Assembly (NCBI GenBank): GCA_902363595.1
Contig: CABJAP010000018.1
Location: 1 to 64,000 of the forward strand
Direction: 5' to 3'
Length of the DNA: 64,000 bases
Source of the DNA: Clostridia bacterium
Lineage (GTDB): Bacteria > Bacillota > Clostridia > Peptostreptococcales > Anaerovoracaceae
Every line of letters begins with the position of its first letter. The first letter of the stretch is position 1. The notes beneath the pieces were generated by a model. It was not told where the DNA came from. It saw only the letters and a list, made by a program, of their open reading frames with translations, and did not search any database. Positions 1-9,059 of the stretch are shown here, piece after piece. A program made the position numbers and the translations under genes.

Positions 1-93
1 AAGTCCAAGAAAGGGAAACGATATACCAATTGCTCCATCATTATATCAGCTTAAGCAACAAGATGGATCATTCCTTACTGGCGGTAAGGGATC

Positions 94-774
94 TTAACCA
101 TAAATATATTGTAGTAGAAAGGAATCTCTAAGCTTGATTGCAGCAGAAAAGCTGTTTTCAAAATTTGAACACTGGGTTTGGAAATATTCTCTGGCTTGTT
201 CACACTGCTCCACGACCAGAGTGCCGATCCTCTGGTCTTTGTGATATCTTGGCGTTGCATACATGCAGAGATAATGTTCATAAAGGAAGGGACTGACCCT
301 GTTCATAGCCTTTGCGGAGTCCTCGCGGGATGGCTCTTCACTCCAAAGAAGCTCTTCGATCTTTTCCGCCGCAACATCTCTTACCACATCTTCCTGAAGG
401 GCGTTTCTGACAACAAAGATAATGTCATCCGTGTAAGTGTCTTCAAATAAAAATATGGGAACATGTTTTTCGTTTGCCAATCGGATGATTTCCTTTGGCA
501 CAGACTTATAAAAAAGGGTTTTTATACATACGACAGATGCGTGATTTTCCAAAAGTGCCTTGAATCTTCGCAGCAAATCGTCGGGCCTGTATTTGGCTTC
601 ACTCAATGTGGTGATTATGAATTCTCTCCTGGAAAAGGTCCTCGCCATGTCTTCCGGCTCTTCCCAGTCAAAGATTCCTGTCCCCAGAACTTCATTATAC
701 AGCCCTTTATGGCCTGCAACGATTCGAAACCCTTTGAACAGCGGGTCCGCCATGATATCCTGAACCGTTATCAT
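94..774 (-). pseudogene. PucR-family regulator, truncated after N-terminal region
   Basis: The first ~130 residues match the PucR N-terminal ligand-sensing domain, opening with MITVQDIMADPLFKG and containing the region around EFIITTLSEAKY. Family members usually run 400-550 residues and end in a PucR helix-turn-helix. This frame stops at 226 aa, so the DNA-binding end is missing. I found no clear continuation in the other two frames down to base 1, but the window edge limits this. It starts 1 bp after the NhaC stop codon, so it is co-oriented with and probably co-transcribed with NhaC and the racemase. It may once have regulated that operon. Calling it broken is an inference from length. Confidence 0.6.
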
Positions 775-775
775 A

Positions 776-2260
776 TCAACTCCTTTCAGCTATTTTTTCA
801 TTTGCATATTTTTTAAGCCTTACTGCAGGTTCCTTGGGGATTCCAAATTTGGGGAAGATTCGATCTAACCCTGTAAGTGTGAGAACGAGCAGTGAAAGCA
901 CCGAAATCCATGCAAAGAAATTGAGCGGAATCAGATCAAAGGCCCCGAACTTAACCAGTGGATAGACGGCTCCCGCCAGTCCTACATAATAGATATTGCA
1001 TACATGCCAGGGAATCAGTTCGCCTGCAAGGACCCCGATGGCATCGCCGTACATCGCGTTTCTGCATCTGAGATCGTACAAATCCTCTTCGCTGCCCTCA
1101 ACGCCTTCGTCAACAATATTTTTAATAACGGGCCCCATGGTCGCCATCTGCGCCTGGTCGTCGGACAAGAGCATATTGCCGATGATACAAAGAACCGCAT
1201 TCCAAAACATCAAATGCCGGACCTTTCTTGAAAGCATCATGCACAGTTTGGCTAACGGTTCAAAGGCGCCCATCTCCCGCATGACTCCGCCAAAGAAAAT
1301 AACCCACATAACCATGATCAAAATCCAGCTTCCTGCATCGGCAAATGAATCGTACATCATCTGCGTAAATTCAGTGAAGGAGGTAATGGTTCCGATAAAT
1401 GCGCCCATGACTGCCGCGCTGATAATTCCGGAGGCCAGACAAACGAGGGTAGGGAAGTGCAGTACTGCCATAGCAATGATTATGATGATGGGAATGATCA
1501 TCCAAATCGGGATACTGCCTCCTTCGACTTGATGGAGAAGCTCAACCGCCGCGGGCCTTTCTTCTTCCAGCGTACTCCATGCAGCCGCAGGGATATCAGA
1601 TATCGCGTTGGATGCCTCAGCCGCCTCCGTGGGCAATCCTTTTACGATTCCGACGATGTAGAAGAGAACGGATGCAAGGGCTACGTTTGTAAGGGACCAT
1701 GCCAATTGCTTGTTAAACCGATCAACGACCTCAACCTTCTGGATGGCGCATGTCATAATGGTTGTATCGGAGATGAGCGCTACATTATCACCAAATGCCG
1801 CTCCGCCGGCACATGCGCACATGGTCATTACCGGATCGCCGCCCACAATATGGCCGAGCCACATAAAAATTGGAATGGTTGCCGCAAAGGTCCCCCAGGA
1901 AGTTCCGGTTGCCATCGATAACACGCAGCTGACCAGAAAGGCTACGACGGCGATGCTCCGGCCGCTGACGCCCATTTTAATTGCCGCTAGAATAACGCTG
2001 GCACCAACGCCTGTGGTCATAAAGAATGTCGCGACTGCGTAGGCCAGCATAAAAATGAAAAAGACCATCATGGCATCTTTTACGCCGCCTAATGCGCTCT
2101 CCAATATATCCATGACTTTTCGCTTTGTGGTAAGCCAGCAAATGATTGCCGCGTAAAGCAGAGCGATCGGGGCAGCCATCAGGGTATCAAAGCCTTTCAT
2201 TACCAAACCGCAGAGAAGAAATATGGGTGAAAGCTTCACAATTATTAAAAGTGGTTTCAT
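776..2260 (-). CDS. NhaC-family Na+/H+ antiporter-like transporter
   Basis: A polytopic membrane protein of about 494 aa with 11-13 hydrophobic segments. It has the NhaC-family landmarks: a conserved GTSWGTFAATIPI-type stretch near residue 125 and AFGDNVALISDTTI near residue 160. In this family these form part of the ion path; members exchange Na+ for H+ or for organic acids. I chose the ATG at 2258-2260 because AGGAGG lies 7 nt upstream (minus strand); an in-frame GTG 18 nt earlier overlaps the preceding gene. It lies 14 nt after the racemase gene, so a shared transcript is likely. The coupling suggests uptake or export of an amino acid that the racemase handles, but the substrate cannot be read from the sequence. 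Confidence 0.85.
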   Translation of the reverse strand: MKPLLIIVKLSPIFLLCGLVMKGFDTLMAAPIALLYAAIICWLTTKRKVMDILESALGGVKDAMMVFFIFMLAYAVATFFMTTGVGASVILAAIKMGVSGRSIAVVAFLVSCVLSMATGTSWGTFAATIPIFMWLGHIVGGDPVMTMCACAGGAAFGDNVALISDTTIMTCAIQKVEVVDRFNKQLAWSLTNVALASVLFYIVGIVKGLPTEAAEASNAISDIPAAAWSTLEEERPAAVELLHQVEGGSIPIWMIIPIIIIIAMAVLHFPTLVCLASGIISAAVMGAFIGTITSFTEFTQMMYDSFADAGSWILIMVMWVIFFGGVMREMGAFEPLAKLCMMLSRKVRHLMFWNAVLCIIGNMLLSDDQAQMATMGPVIKNIVDEGVEGSEEDLYDLRCRNAMYGDAIGVLAGELIPWHVCNIYYVGLAGAVYPLVKFGAFDLIPLNFFAWISVLSLLVLTLTGLDRIFPKFGIPKEPAVRLKKYANEKIAERS

Positions 2261-2274
2261 TTTTTTTCCTCCTT

Positions 2275-3381
2275 TCACTTATAAATTACATTCACATATG
2301 GATCATTGCTTAAATACATCATTGAGGGATAGCTGATATGAAATGTGACGATATCTCCAACTTTGACTTCTTCTTTGCAGTCTTCAATGTCGAGAATCAT
2401 GTGGTCGCTGCTGGAGCCGATTACCGCGGCTCCTTCCAGCTTGGGGAATATTTTATCATCAAGGGTAAAGTCCAGCTTGCCTGCCGCCAAAAGTGCTCTC
2501 TTTCGAATGCCCCTGTCCTTGTACTCAGGCTTTCTGCCGAAAGAATCGATGCATATTTCACCGACCGGGTGGGACGGTTTATTCCTTACCTCAATGACTT
2601 CAGCCTGGAAGGTAAAGACATCCTGGTACATGTTTTCTATATCAAGGCCCCATATTTCCGGTAAATCGTAGTTATTCAGGATTCCTTCTCCAATCCTCAG
2701 ATGGTTGATTCTCTCCGGCATGGATTGATCCAGGACAAGGACGTAGGAACTGGTCGCTCCGCCCGAAATGATGTCCAGCTTTCGACTGATTCGTGTTTCC
2801 ACAAGCTCTGCGATGGATATGAGTTCATTCATTTTCGCGACAGTGGGCTTGATGGACCCATAGCATCCCAGGTTTGTTCCCACACCTTTGAGAACGATAT
2901 GGTCCAGCTCTGTTTCGATAACCTCCGCGCAGCTGGCCAGTTCTTCCTGGTCCCAGAACCCTTCGCGCAAATCGCCCAGATCAGCCATAAGAATCACCTC
3001 GTGGGACGTCCCAGCTTTCGCGGCCGCATCATTCAGCGCCCGGATCACCTGCAGATCACTATTCAGGCTAATATCCGCATATTTTACCACATCGTCTGCT
3101 TCACTGAGCATCGGCACTCGAAGGAGCAGATACCTGGCATGGATGCCCAGCATGGTAAGTTCTTTTATCGTCCGCATGCGGGATGTTCCCAACTGGGAAA
3201 AGCCGGCTTGGGCAAATTCTTCTACGGCTTTTGGAAGGCCGTTAAATCCTTTAATGGCTCCGCAGACGCTAATGTTTGCCTGATTACAATTTTCCAAAAC
3301 CACGTCAATATTGTGCCTGAGTTTTTTCAGATCGACGATCAATTTTGGGTAGGGCGCATTTGTGATATTGTTTGAATTCAT
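2275..3381 (-). CDS. PLP-dependent alanine/ornithine racemase family enzyme
   Basis: A fold-type III PLP enzyme of 368 aa. The PLP lysine is most likely Lys44 in the motif GAIKGFNG, following the typical first strand KLIVDLKKLRHN. Later landmarks include IISGGATSSY near residue 208 and the NHLRIGEGIL motif near residue 230. The latter resembles ornithine racemase and YhfX-type proteins more than the canonical alanine racemase Alr. The likely reaction is interconversion of L- and D-amino acids; the substrate is not determinable. The ATG is preceded by AAAGGAGGTGA. It is the first gene of a minus-strand operon with the NhaC transporter and the PucR fragment. Confidence 0.8.
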   Translation of the reverse strand: MNSNNITNAPYPKLIVDLKKLRHNIDVVLENCNQANISVCGAIKGFNGLPKAVEEFAQAGFSQLGTSRMRTIKELTMLGIHARYLLLRVPMLSEADDVVKYADISLNSDLQVIRALNDAAAKAGTSHEVILMADLGDLREGFWDQEELASCAEVIETELDHIVLKGVGTNLGCYGSIKPTVAKMNELISIAELVETRISRKLDIISGGATSSYVLVLDQSMPERINHLRIGEGILNNYDLPEIWGLDIENMYQDVFTFQAEVIEVRNKPSHPVGEICIDSFGRKPEYKDRGIRKRALLAAGKLDFTLDDKIFPKLEGAAVIGSSSDHMILDIEDCKEEVKVGDIVTFHISYPSMMYLSNDPYVNVIYK

Positions 3382-3410
3382 CGCTGTTTCACCTCCTTTT
3401 AATTCTCTTC

Positions 3411-3439
3411 ATTCTAGCTCTGAAAAAAAGCTTTTACAA
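3411..3439 (-). promoter_or_regulatory. candidate sigma-A promoter for the racemase operon
   Basis: On the minus strand, TTGTAA (3439-3434) and TAGAAT (3416-3411) are separated by 17 nt, ending about 30 nt before the racemase ATG. It is predicted from the hexamers and spacing only. Confidence 0.4.
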
Positions 3440-3612
3440 TTGTCGGATAATTCACATTATTGCCTTTCTCATTGTAGGTTTCTACACTTCCGCGGCTTTA
3501 AAGCTGAGTTTTTCAGGGGCAGAAGCGGGCGAGGTTTTTGTGAACTTTAAACCTTGATACTGGGAAAATCGCTTGCTTCAGACAGCACAGATGGGGCATT
3601 CGCGATTTAGAC

Positions 3613-3761
3613 TTGGATAAAGTGATGGAATTACATCAAATCATATACGGCCTTCTGGCAGCGCAGATTGAGTTCGGTACATATCGATACAAAGACCCAT
3701 TGCCCAAAATGGAGGAAGTCAGCCAGTGGTTTTCCGTTTCATTGGGTACAGTCAAAACTAA
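3613..3761 (+). pseudogene. GntR-family regulator, 5' fragment interrupted by IS
   Basis: About 49 residues match the winged helix-turn-helix of GntR regulators: IIYGLLAAQIEFGTY, then LPKMEEVSQWFSVSLGTVKT. The match stops abruptly at 3759, where the sequence becomes a probable insertion-sequence end (TGTGGACCCC at 3762). The frame then runs 17 unrelated codons to a stop at 3811-3813. The start is TTG (3613) or ATG (3625). The rest of the gene was not found. Confidence 0.6.
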
Positions 3762-4150
3762 TGTGGACCCCAAAAAACGGACACCAAGGGACAAGGCACT
3801 GATAATATGGTAAAGGTCAGTCCAAGAGAAGAAGAAAACGAGAAGATTTATCATAACCTTCTGGAGAGCTTTCTTGCCAGCAGGTGCTCCATGGGAGCAA
3901 GAAGAATCGCGCCAGAACGAACAAACCGGAAATTCGTCAGCGACACGACCTAGATCGCAACGGAAGAAGGCTGGCTGTATTTAGCGGCAATTATGGACTT
4001 GTACGGTCGAACGATCGTAGGGGTGGCCGTTAGTCCCCATAACGATCAGGAACTGGTCATCGAGGCTCTGAAAGACGCGAAGCGGTGAATCGGGAAAGAG
4101 AAACTGAGGGGGTGCATCCTTCATTCAGACCGGGGTTCCACCTATTTTTT
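3762..4150 (+). mobile_element. decayed IS3-family insertion sequence
   Basis: A probable left terminus begins TGTGGACCCC, directly abutting the cut GntR frame. Downstream are pieces of an IS3-type OrfB (DDE) transposase. TNRKFVSDTT lies in one frame near 3925-3951. EEGWLYLAAIMDLYGR continues after a one-base frameshift at about 3960. An in-frame TGA at 4086 follows, then GCILHSDRGSTY near 4113-4140, which corresponds to the HSDRGSQY catalytic region. OrfA, the end of OrfB and a matching right terminus are not visible, so the element is deleted and inactive. Its exact right boundary is unknown. Confidence 0.7.
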
Positions 4151-4221
4151 ACTTTTGTAATGTTCGTTACCACAATTAAAATAAAGTGCATATTTCTTGC
4201 GCGAATACCCAAAGACTATTT

Positions 4222-4262
4222 AAGCCCTAAAGTAGTTACGAAAGACTACAGGGGGCTTTTTT
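4222..4262 (+). terminator. imperfect hairpin with T-run
   Basis: AAGCCC and GTAGT on the left pair with ACTAC and GGGGGCTT on the right, followed by a run of six T. It lies between the IS remnant and the amidohydrolase operon and could shield the operon from read-through. Confidence 0.5.
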
Positions 4263-4290
4263 CATTATGCAGCAAATTTCAATACCCCTT

Positions 4291-4308
4291 ATACTTCCAT
4301 CGAAGTAT
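4291..4308. promoter_or_regulatory. small palindrome upstream of amidohydrolase operon
   Basis: ATACTTC-CATC-GAAGTAT is a perfect 7-bp inverted repeat about 130 bp before the first amidohydrolase ATG. It could be an operator. The AT-rich bases 4310-4436 hold no other clear element. Confidence 0.3.
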
Positions 4309-4436
4309 TCTGGTAAAAAAGAGGTACGACCGGTAGTAGAAAAATACAGATTCTAAGTGTTTTAAAAATTTTCAAAAGATTTAAACTTTAATTAAACGAA
4401 TTCGTTGAACATTACAAAGGAAACGAGGAAGCAATT

Positions 4437-6065
4437 ATGGAGAGAGCAGATTACATATTGAAAGGAGCCGCAATCTTTGATGCGGTTGCGGATGAACCCT
4501 TCGCAGGTTTTCTTGCAGTCAAAGGCCGGCGAATCATCAAAGTCGGCCGGGGAGACGCGGATGAGCAGAATTTTATTGACAGCCATACCCAGGTTATCGA
4601 TTGCGGCGGCGGGCTCATCATGCCGGGACTGATCGATGCACATATGCACTTTTTTGACGGCATTTTTCAAAACAGCAAGTACATGTGCAGAGAACTCTTC
4701 GCCTGCAAATCCGCCCGCCAATGCGTGTCGGTAATCAGAAAATTTGCAGAAGAGCATCCCGACTACAAAACGATTACAGGAATGGGATGGTTTATTCCAA
4801 GCTGGGAGGATGGGGAGCCGCCCCACAAGAACATGCTGGATCAAATTTGCCCGGACAGGCCTGTTTACCTGATGTGCGCTGACGGACATTCCTTTTGGCT
4901 CAACTCAAAAGCCCTGGAAGAATGCCGGGTCGATCCCAACAGAAAGCTGCTTTTCGGCTCCATCGAAGTGGATGAAACGGGAGAGCCTAACGGCCTGCTC
5001 CATGAGATGGATGCCTGCGCGCCCTGTGCGGCGGCGGCTCAGGCCCTGCCGGAAGGGCAGAAACGGGAGCTGATTGTGGACTTTATCCGCCAGCTTTCCA
5101 GCCATGGAATCACCAGCACCACCGACATCACCGTGCTCCCGGAGCCGGGTCCTGTTAGCGAAGAATTGGAGATCGTTGGGGATCTGGAAAAGGAGGGAAA
5201 TCTGGATATACGGCTCCATCTTTATCCCAGCCTGGGGACATCGCCGGACTTAACCACAATTGAGGAATACCGGCAGCGGTTTCATTCGGATAAATTGCGC
5301 GTGGCCGGTCTGAAAGCGTTCGTGGACGGCGTTCATGGAAACCATACGGCACTGCTGTTAACCCCATATGCAGATCGGCCGGACGGAGCAGGCGCTTCCT
5401 TTTACCCGTTTGAACATTACAAGAGGCAGGTCACCGCTGCCAATGGGTGCGGTCTTGGCGTCAAGCTCCACTGTACTGGCGAGGGGGCCGTGAGAATGGC
5501 TCTGGATGCATATGAAGCTTCCCGCCAGGCCAACGGACCGCTGCCGGTGAGGAATTCCATTGAACACGTGGAAACGCTCCAAGAATCCGATATTAAGCGA
5601 TTTGCCAAGCTGGATGTTACCGCTTCCATGCAGCCGGTCCACTTAATGGCTATTGGCAGCGGGTTGAGGGATAAGGTGGGCAAAGAACGGGCCAGATACC
5701 AATATGCGGTCAGGTCCCTGCTGGAAAGCGGCGCCAACGCAGCGTTCGGCACCGATTATCCGGTGGCGCCTTTCCAGCCATTGCCGAATGTCTATTTTGC
5801 TGTAACAAGGTGCGATGAAGAGGGACAGCAGGTGGAAGAGCCGATTCGGGAAAATATCACGTTAGCGCAGGCACTTCGGGCGTACACCTATGGCAGCGCT
5901 TACTGCCTTCATGCAGAGCAGCAGCTGGGCACCCTGGAGGAGGGAAAGCTGGCCGACATAGCCGTTTTCAGCGAAAACCTCTTCCAACTGGAGCCCAGGG
6001 AGCTTTTAAAAGCGCGGATTTGCTTGACTATGGTGGATGGAACGATTGTATATAAACAGAAATAG
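4437..6065 (+). CDS. YtcJ-like metal-dependent amidohydrolase (copy 1)
   Basis: A 542-aa protein of the amidohydrolase-3 / YtcJ group. The metal-binding HxH is at His69-Met-His71 in GLIDAHMHFF. Later landmarks fit the family TIM barrel: LHCTGEGAVRMALDAYE near residue 345, SIEHVETL near residue 378, SMQPVHL near residue 400, and AFGTDYPV near residue 438 with the catalytic Asp. Family members hydrolyse C-N bonds of varied compounds in the cytoplasm; the substrate here is unknown. The start is ATG after GAGGAAG. The MFS carrier follows 12 nt downstream and a paralogous amidohydrolase follows that, so the three probably form one catabolic operon. Confidence 0.85.
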   Translation: MERADYILKGAAIFDAVADEPFAGFLAVKGRRIIKVGRGDADEQNFIDSHTQVIDCGGGLIMPGLIDAHMHFFDGIFQNSKYMCRELFACKSARQCVSVIRKFAEEHPDYKTITGMGWFIPSWEDGEPPHKNMLDQICPDRPVYLMCADGHSFWLNSKALEECRVDPNRKLLFGSIEVDETGEPNGLLHEMDACAPCAAAAQALPEGQKRELIVDFIRQLSSHGITSTTDITVLPEPGPVSEELEIVGDLEKEGNLDIRLHLYPSLGTSPDLTTIEEYRQRFHSDKLRVAGLKAFVDGVHGNHTALLLTPYADRPDGAGASFYPFEHYKRQVTAANGCGLGVKLHCTGEGAVRMALDAYEASRQANGPLPVRNSIEHVETLQESDIKRFAKLDVTASMQPVHLMAIGSGLRDKVGKERARYQYAVRSLLESGANAAFGTDYPVAPFQPLPNVYFAVTRCDEEGQQVEEPIRENITLAQALRAYTYGSAYCLHAEQQLGTLEEGKLADIAVFSENLFQLEPRELLKARICLTMVDGTIVYKQK

Positions 6066-6077
6066 GAGGTAAGTATT

Positions 6078-7364
6078 ATGAAATCATTCTCGTTCAAAGA
6101 TGAAAACGGAAAATTTTATTACGGATGGTGGATCGTCATCACCGGTGCCATTATTACCGGTCTGGTTTACAGCGGCATTGTATCCGTAACCGGCGTATTC
6201 ATGCTGCCGGTCACCCAGGATTTGGGCCTTTCGGTGGCAGCCTATTCCTTTTACCTGACCATCATGTCCATCACCGGAATCATTACCCTGGCCATCGTCT
6301 CAAAATTCTTGGACGAAAAGCGAATTAAAAAAATTATGATCGCAGCAGGAATCATCGGGGTCATTTCCTTTATTGGGTTCGCTTCAGCTAAAAGTCTGAC
6401 CATGTTTTATATCTTTGCCGTGCCTCAGGGCTTTTGCTTTGCTGCCATGACCATGACTCCATGCCAGCTGCTGGTGTCCAACTGGTTTGGCGAAAAAGCA
6501 AAGGGCAGGGCGATCAGCCTGCTGCTCACCGGTATGACACTGGTTTACATCGCAGAGCTCAATATCCTCAATTTGGTGATCGGCAAAATGGGATGGCGCG
6601 CAGGATACATCGTCCTGGCTGTATGTGTGGCAATTGCCGTTTTAATCGCAGCAAAGCTGGTCGTCTGGAGTCCGGAGAAAAAGGGTCTAAAACGAATCGG
6701 CGATGTGGAAGACGATGAAAGGGAGCGGCTGCAAGCCTCGGGAACCAGAGGAATTGCTTTCAGCGTCGCTATTCGCAGGCCCATTACCTGGCTGGTGCTG
6801 ATTTCATGCAGCCTGGCTGTGATCGCGTCCAGCTCCATTTTACAGCACGGCATTCCCACCATGGTAATTGCCGGATTCTCCGCGCCCCAGGCCACGGCCA
6901 TCACCTCTATCCTTTCCCTGATCATGGTGGTAACAGGACCCGTAGTAGGATGGATCTGCGATCGGTGGCGTCTGTCCATCGCTGCAGTAGGCAGCGCCCT
7001 CTGCTTTGCAGGCTCTGCTGTGGGACTGTCCCTTCTCAGCGTTTCCAAGAGTGCGGTCATCGTGTACAGCGCCTTCTATATCTTCGGTGTAGCCAGCATC
7101 AATATCATTTCCCCGCTTTTGATGAACTACATGTACGGCGAAAAGGATATGCCCAGGCTCATTGGATATGTCAATATGTTCGTTGGAATCGGCGGAGCCT
7201 TTGGAGCTGCCGGGCTGGGAGCCTTGTACGAGCATTTCGGTTCCTATCAGATTCCATGGCTGATCATGGCGGCTATTTTGGCAGTGGTAGCTGTGATCCG
7301 TGGCATCAGTACCACTAAAAAAAGAAAATATTGTTTGGCCAATGAAGGAGTGGAAAGTAAGTGA
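6078..7364 (+). CDS. MFS transporter, oxalate/formate-antiporter-like
   Basis: A 428-aa membrane protein with about 12 hydrophobic segments and the FYYGWWIVITGAII opening typical of the OFA/monocarboxylate-type MFS subfamily. The cytoplasmic loop after the sixth helix is charged (around residues 200-220). It sits 12 nt after one YtcJ-like gene and overlaps the next by 4 bp (GTGA), so translational coupling is likely. The context suggests it imports the substrate, or exchanges substrate and product, of the two amidohydrolases. RBS: AGGAGG before ATG. Confidence 0.8.
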   Translation: MKSFSFKDENGKFYYGWWIVITGAIITGLVYSGIVSVTGVFMLPVTQDLGLSVAAYSFYLTIMSITGIITLAIVSKFLDEKRIKKIMIAAGIIGVISFIGFASAKSLTMFYIFAVPQGFCFAAMTMTPCQLLVSNWFGEKAKGRAISLLLTGMTLVYIAELNILNLVIGKMGWRAGYIVLAVCVAIAVLIAAKLVVWSPEKKGLKRIGDVEDDERERLQASGTRGIAFSVAIRRPITWLVLISCSLAVIASSSILQHGIPTMVIAGFSAPQATAITSILSLIMVVTGPVVGWICDRWRLSIAAVGSALCFAGSAVGLSLLSVSKSAVIVYSAFYIFGVASINIISPLLMNYMYGEKDMPRLIGYVNMFVGIGGAFGAAGLGALYEHFGSYQIPWLIMAAILAVVAVIRGISTTKKRKYCLANEGVESK

Positions 7365-8977
7365 AAGCAGATTTGATTTTGAAAAGCAGGGCCATCTTTA
7401 CGGGGCCTGATGATGCTCCCATATCCGGCTCGGTGGTCATAAAAGGAAACCGCATCCTCGCTGTGGGAGAAACAGACCTTTCCCAATATGACTGCGATAT
7501 GGTTTTGGACTATGGAGACAAGCTGATTCTTCCAGGTTTTGTAGACGCCCACGTCCATTATTTCCTGGGAGCGATCGCGGAAAGCGGCCGTATGTGTACG
7601 GAAATCGCAAAGGCCGCATCTGAAGAGGAGTGTCTGCGGATGGTGAAAGCCTTTGCCGCCCGTCACCCGGAGGAAAAGCGCATTCTTGGAATGGGCTGGT
7701 TTCCGGCCAACTGGAACGATGCGCCCCTTCCGGATAAGCGATCCTTAGACGCAATTTTTACAGATAAGCCGGTCTATCTCATTTCCGCGGATGTCCACAC
7801 CTTTTGGCTCAACAGCAAGGCCCTGGAAGAAGCGGGGATTACGGAAGATTTGCGTCCCAGGAGCGGGTCTGTCGGTAAATTTGAAAACGGTGAGCTGAGT
7901 GGACTGCTCTTTGAGCCGGAAGCCTTTAGTCCTGCGATGGCCAAAGTCATGGATTTTGATGCCCAAGAGATGAAACAGTTTCATAAAACATTCCTATCCC
8001 GCATCAATGCCTGCGGTGTTACCTCCATCAGCGAAATGTCCGCCGATGATTACAACGAGGCGGCAAATCGGAATTATGCGATCATAAAGGAAATGGAAGA
8101 GGCTGGAGAACTCACCTGCCGTCTGCACATTTATACCCGTTTGGATGGCTATACGGACTTTGAAAAAGCTAAGAAACTGCAGGCCAGGTACTGCTCGGAA
8201 AAGCTGCGGCTGTCGGGAGTAAAGGGGTTTCTTGATGGGGTCACTTCCACCTATACGGGTCTGCTGCTGGAGCCTTATTCCGATCGGCCTCAGACCTGCG
8301 GGGAGGGGGTGCCGGGTGCTCCCTTTGAGGAAAACCAGGCATCCGTTACGGCGGCCAACAAGGCGGGGCTTGGCGTGAGGCTTCATTGTATCGGAGACGG
8401 CGCGGTTCGTATGGCACTGGACCTGTATGAAGGATCGCTGAAAGCCAATGGAAACCACGGCCAGGTGAACACCATTGAACATATTGAAAGCATCCATCCT
8501 CAAGACCTTCCCCGCTTTGCCCGGCTGGGCGTGATCCCTTCCATGCAGCCTTACCATCTGGTTCTGGATCAGAATGAAAAAATCAGCCGCATCGGAGAAG
8601 CCCGCTGCAGATGGGAATGGCCTCACCGTTCCATTTTGGATGAGGGCGGCCAGCTGGCCTTTGGCACCGATTATCCGGTGGTGGATTTTAATCCGTTTCC
8701 ATCGATCTATGCGGCTGTCACCCGGATGGACGATCAGGGACAGCCCGCAGGGGTCAATCCGCAAGAACGCATCAGTCTGGCGGAAGCATTGAAAGCTTAT
8801 ACATCCGGGGCGGCGAGGGCGTATGGAAGGGAGGATATCGGAGCCCTGCAGGAAGGAAAGCTGGCGGATCTTGCAGTGGTGGACCGGAATCTGTTCGCAG
8901 CGGATGCCAGTGAAATCAAGGATGCCTCCGTTGTGTTGACGGTGATGGATGGAAAAACTGTATATTCGGGGATATAA
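7361..8977 (+). CDS. YtcJ-like metal-dependent amidohydrolase (copy 2)
   Basis: A 538-aa paralogue of the protein at 4437. The HxH is His64-Val-His66 in VDAHVHYF. Conserved blocks include GVKGFLDGVTSTYTG, LHCIGDGAVRMALDLYE, TIEHIES, SMQPYHLV and AFGTDYPV. The start is GTG, overlapping the MFS stop by 4 bp with AAGGAG upstream. The two copies are too diverged to be a recent duplication, so they may act on successive or related substrates such as stereoisomers or chain-length variants. That is an inference. Confidence 0.85.
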   Translation: MKADLILKSRAIFTGPDDAPISGSVVIKGNRILAVGETDLSQYDCDMVLDYGDKLILPGFVDAHVHYFLGAIAESGRMCTEIAKAASEEECLRMVKAFAARHPEEKRILGMGWFPANWNDAPLPDKRSLDAIFTDKPVYLISADVHTFWLNSKALEEAGITEDLRPRSGSVGKFENGELSGLLFEPEAFSPAMAKVMDFDAQEMKQFHKTFLSRINACGVTSISEMSADDYNEAANRNYAIIKEMEEAGELTCRLHIYTRLDGYTDFEKAKKLQARYCSEKLRLSGVKGFLDGVTSTYTGLLLEPYSDRPQTCGEGVPGAPFEENQASVTAANKAGLGVRLHCIGDGAVRMALDLYEGSLKANGNHGQVNTIEHIESIHPQDLPRFARLGVIPSMQPYHLVLDQNEKISRIGEARCRWEWPHRSILDEGGQLAFGTDYPVVDFNPFPSIYAAVTRMDDQGQPAGVNPQERISLAEALKAYTSGAARAYGREDIGALQEGKLADLAVVDRNLFAADASEIKDASVVLTVMDGKTVYSGI

Positions 8978-9000
8978 AGTGTTGAAAATCTGTTGAAATG

Positions 9001-9028
9001 AGACGGGACTTTTGCAGTTCCGTCTTTG
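9001..9028 (+). terminator. terminator-like hairpin after amidohydrolase operon
   Basis: AGACGGGAC and GTTCCGTCT pair around a short loop and are followed by TTTG, 23 nt after the stop codon of the last operon gene. The U-tract is short. Confidence 0.5.
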
Positions 9029-9059
9029 CCGTGCCTTGGCTTAAATTGGGAAAATTTTA

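Noticed and set aside
3..131. Plus-strand frame open from the left edge
   Set aside because: It is too short to assign, a second frame is also open there, and it overlaps the PucR fragment antisense.
3762..4150. Active insertion sequence
   Set aside because: The transposase has a frameshift near 3960, a stop at 4086 and missing ends.
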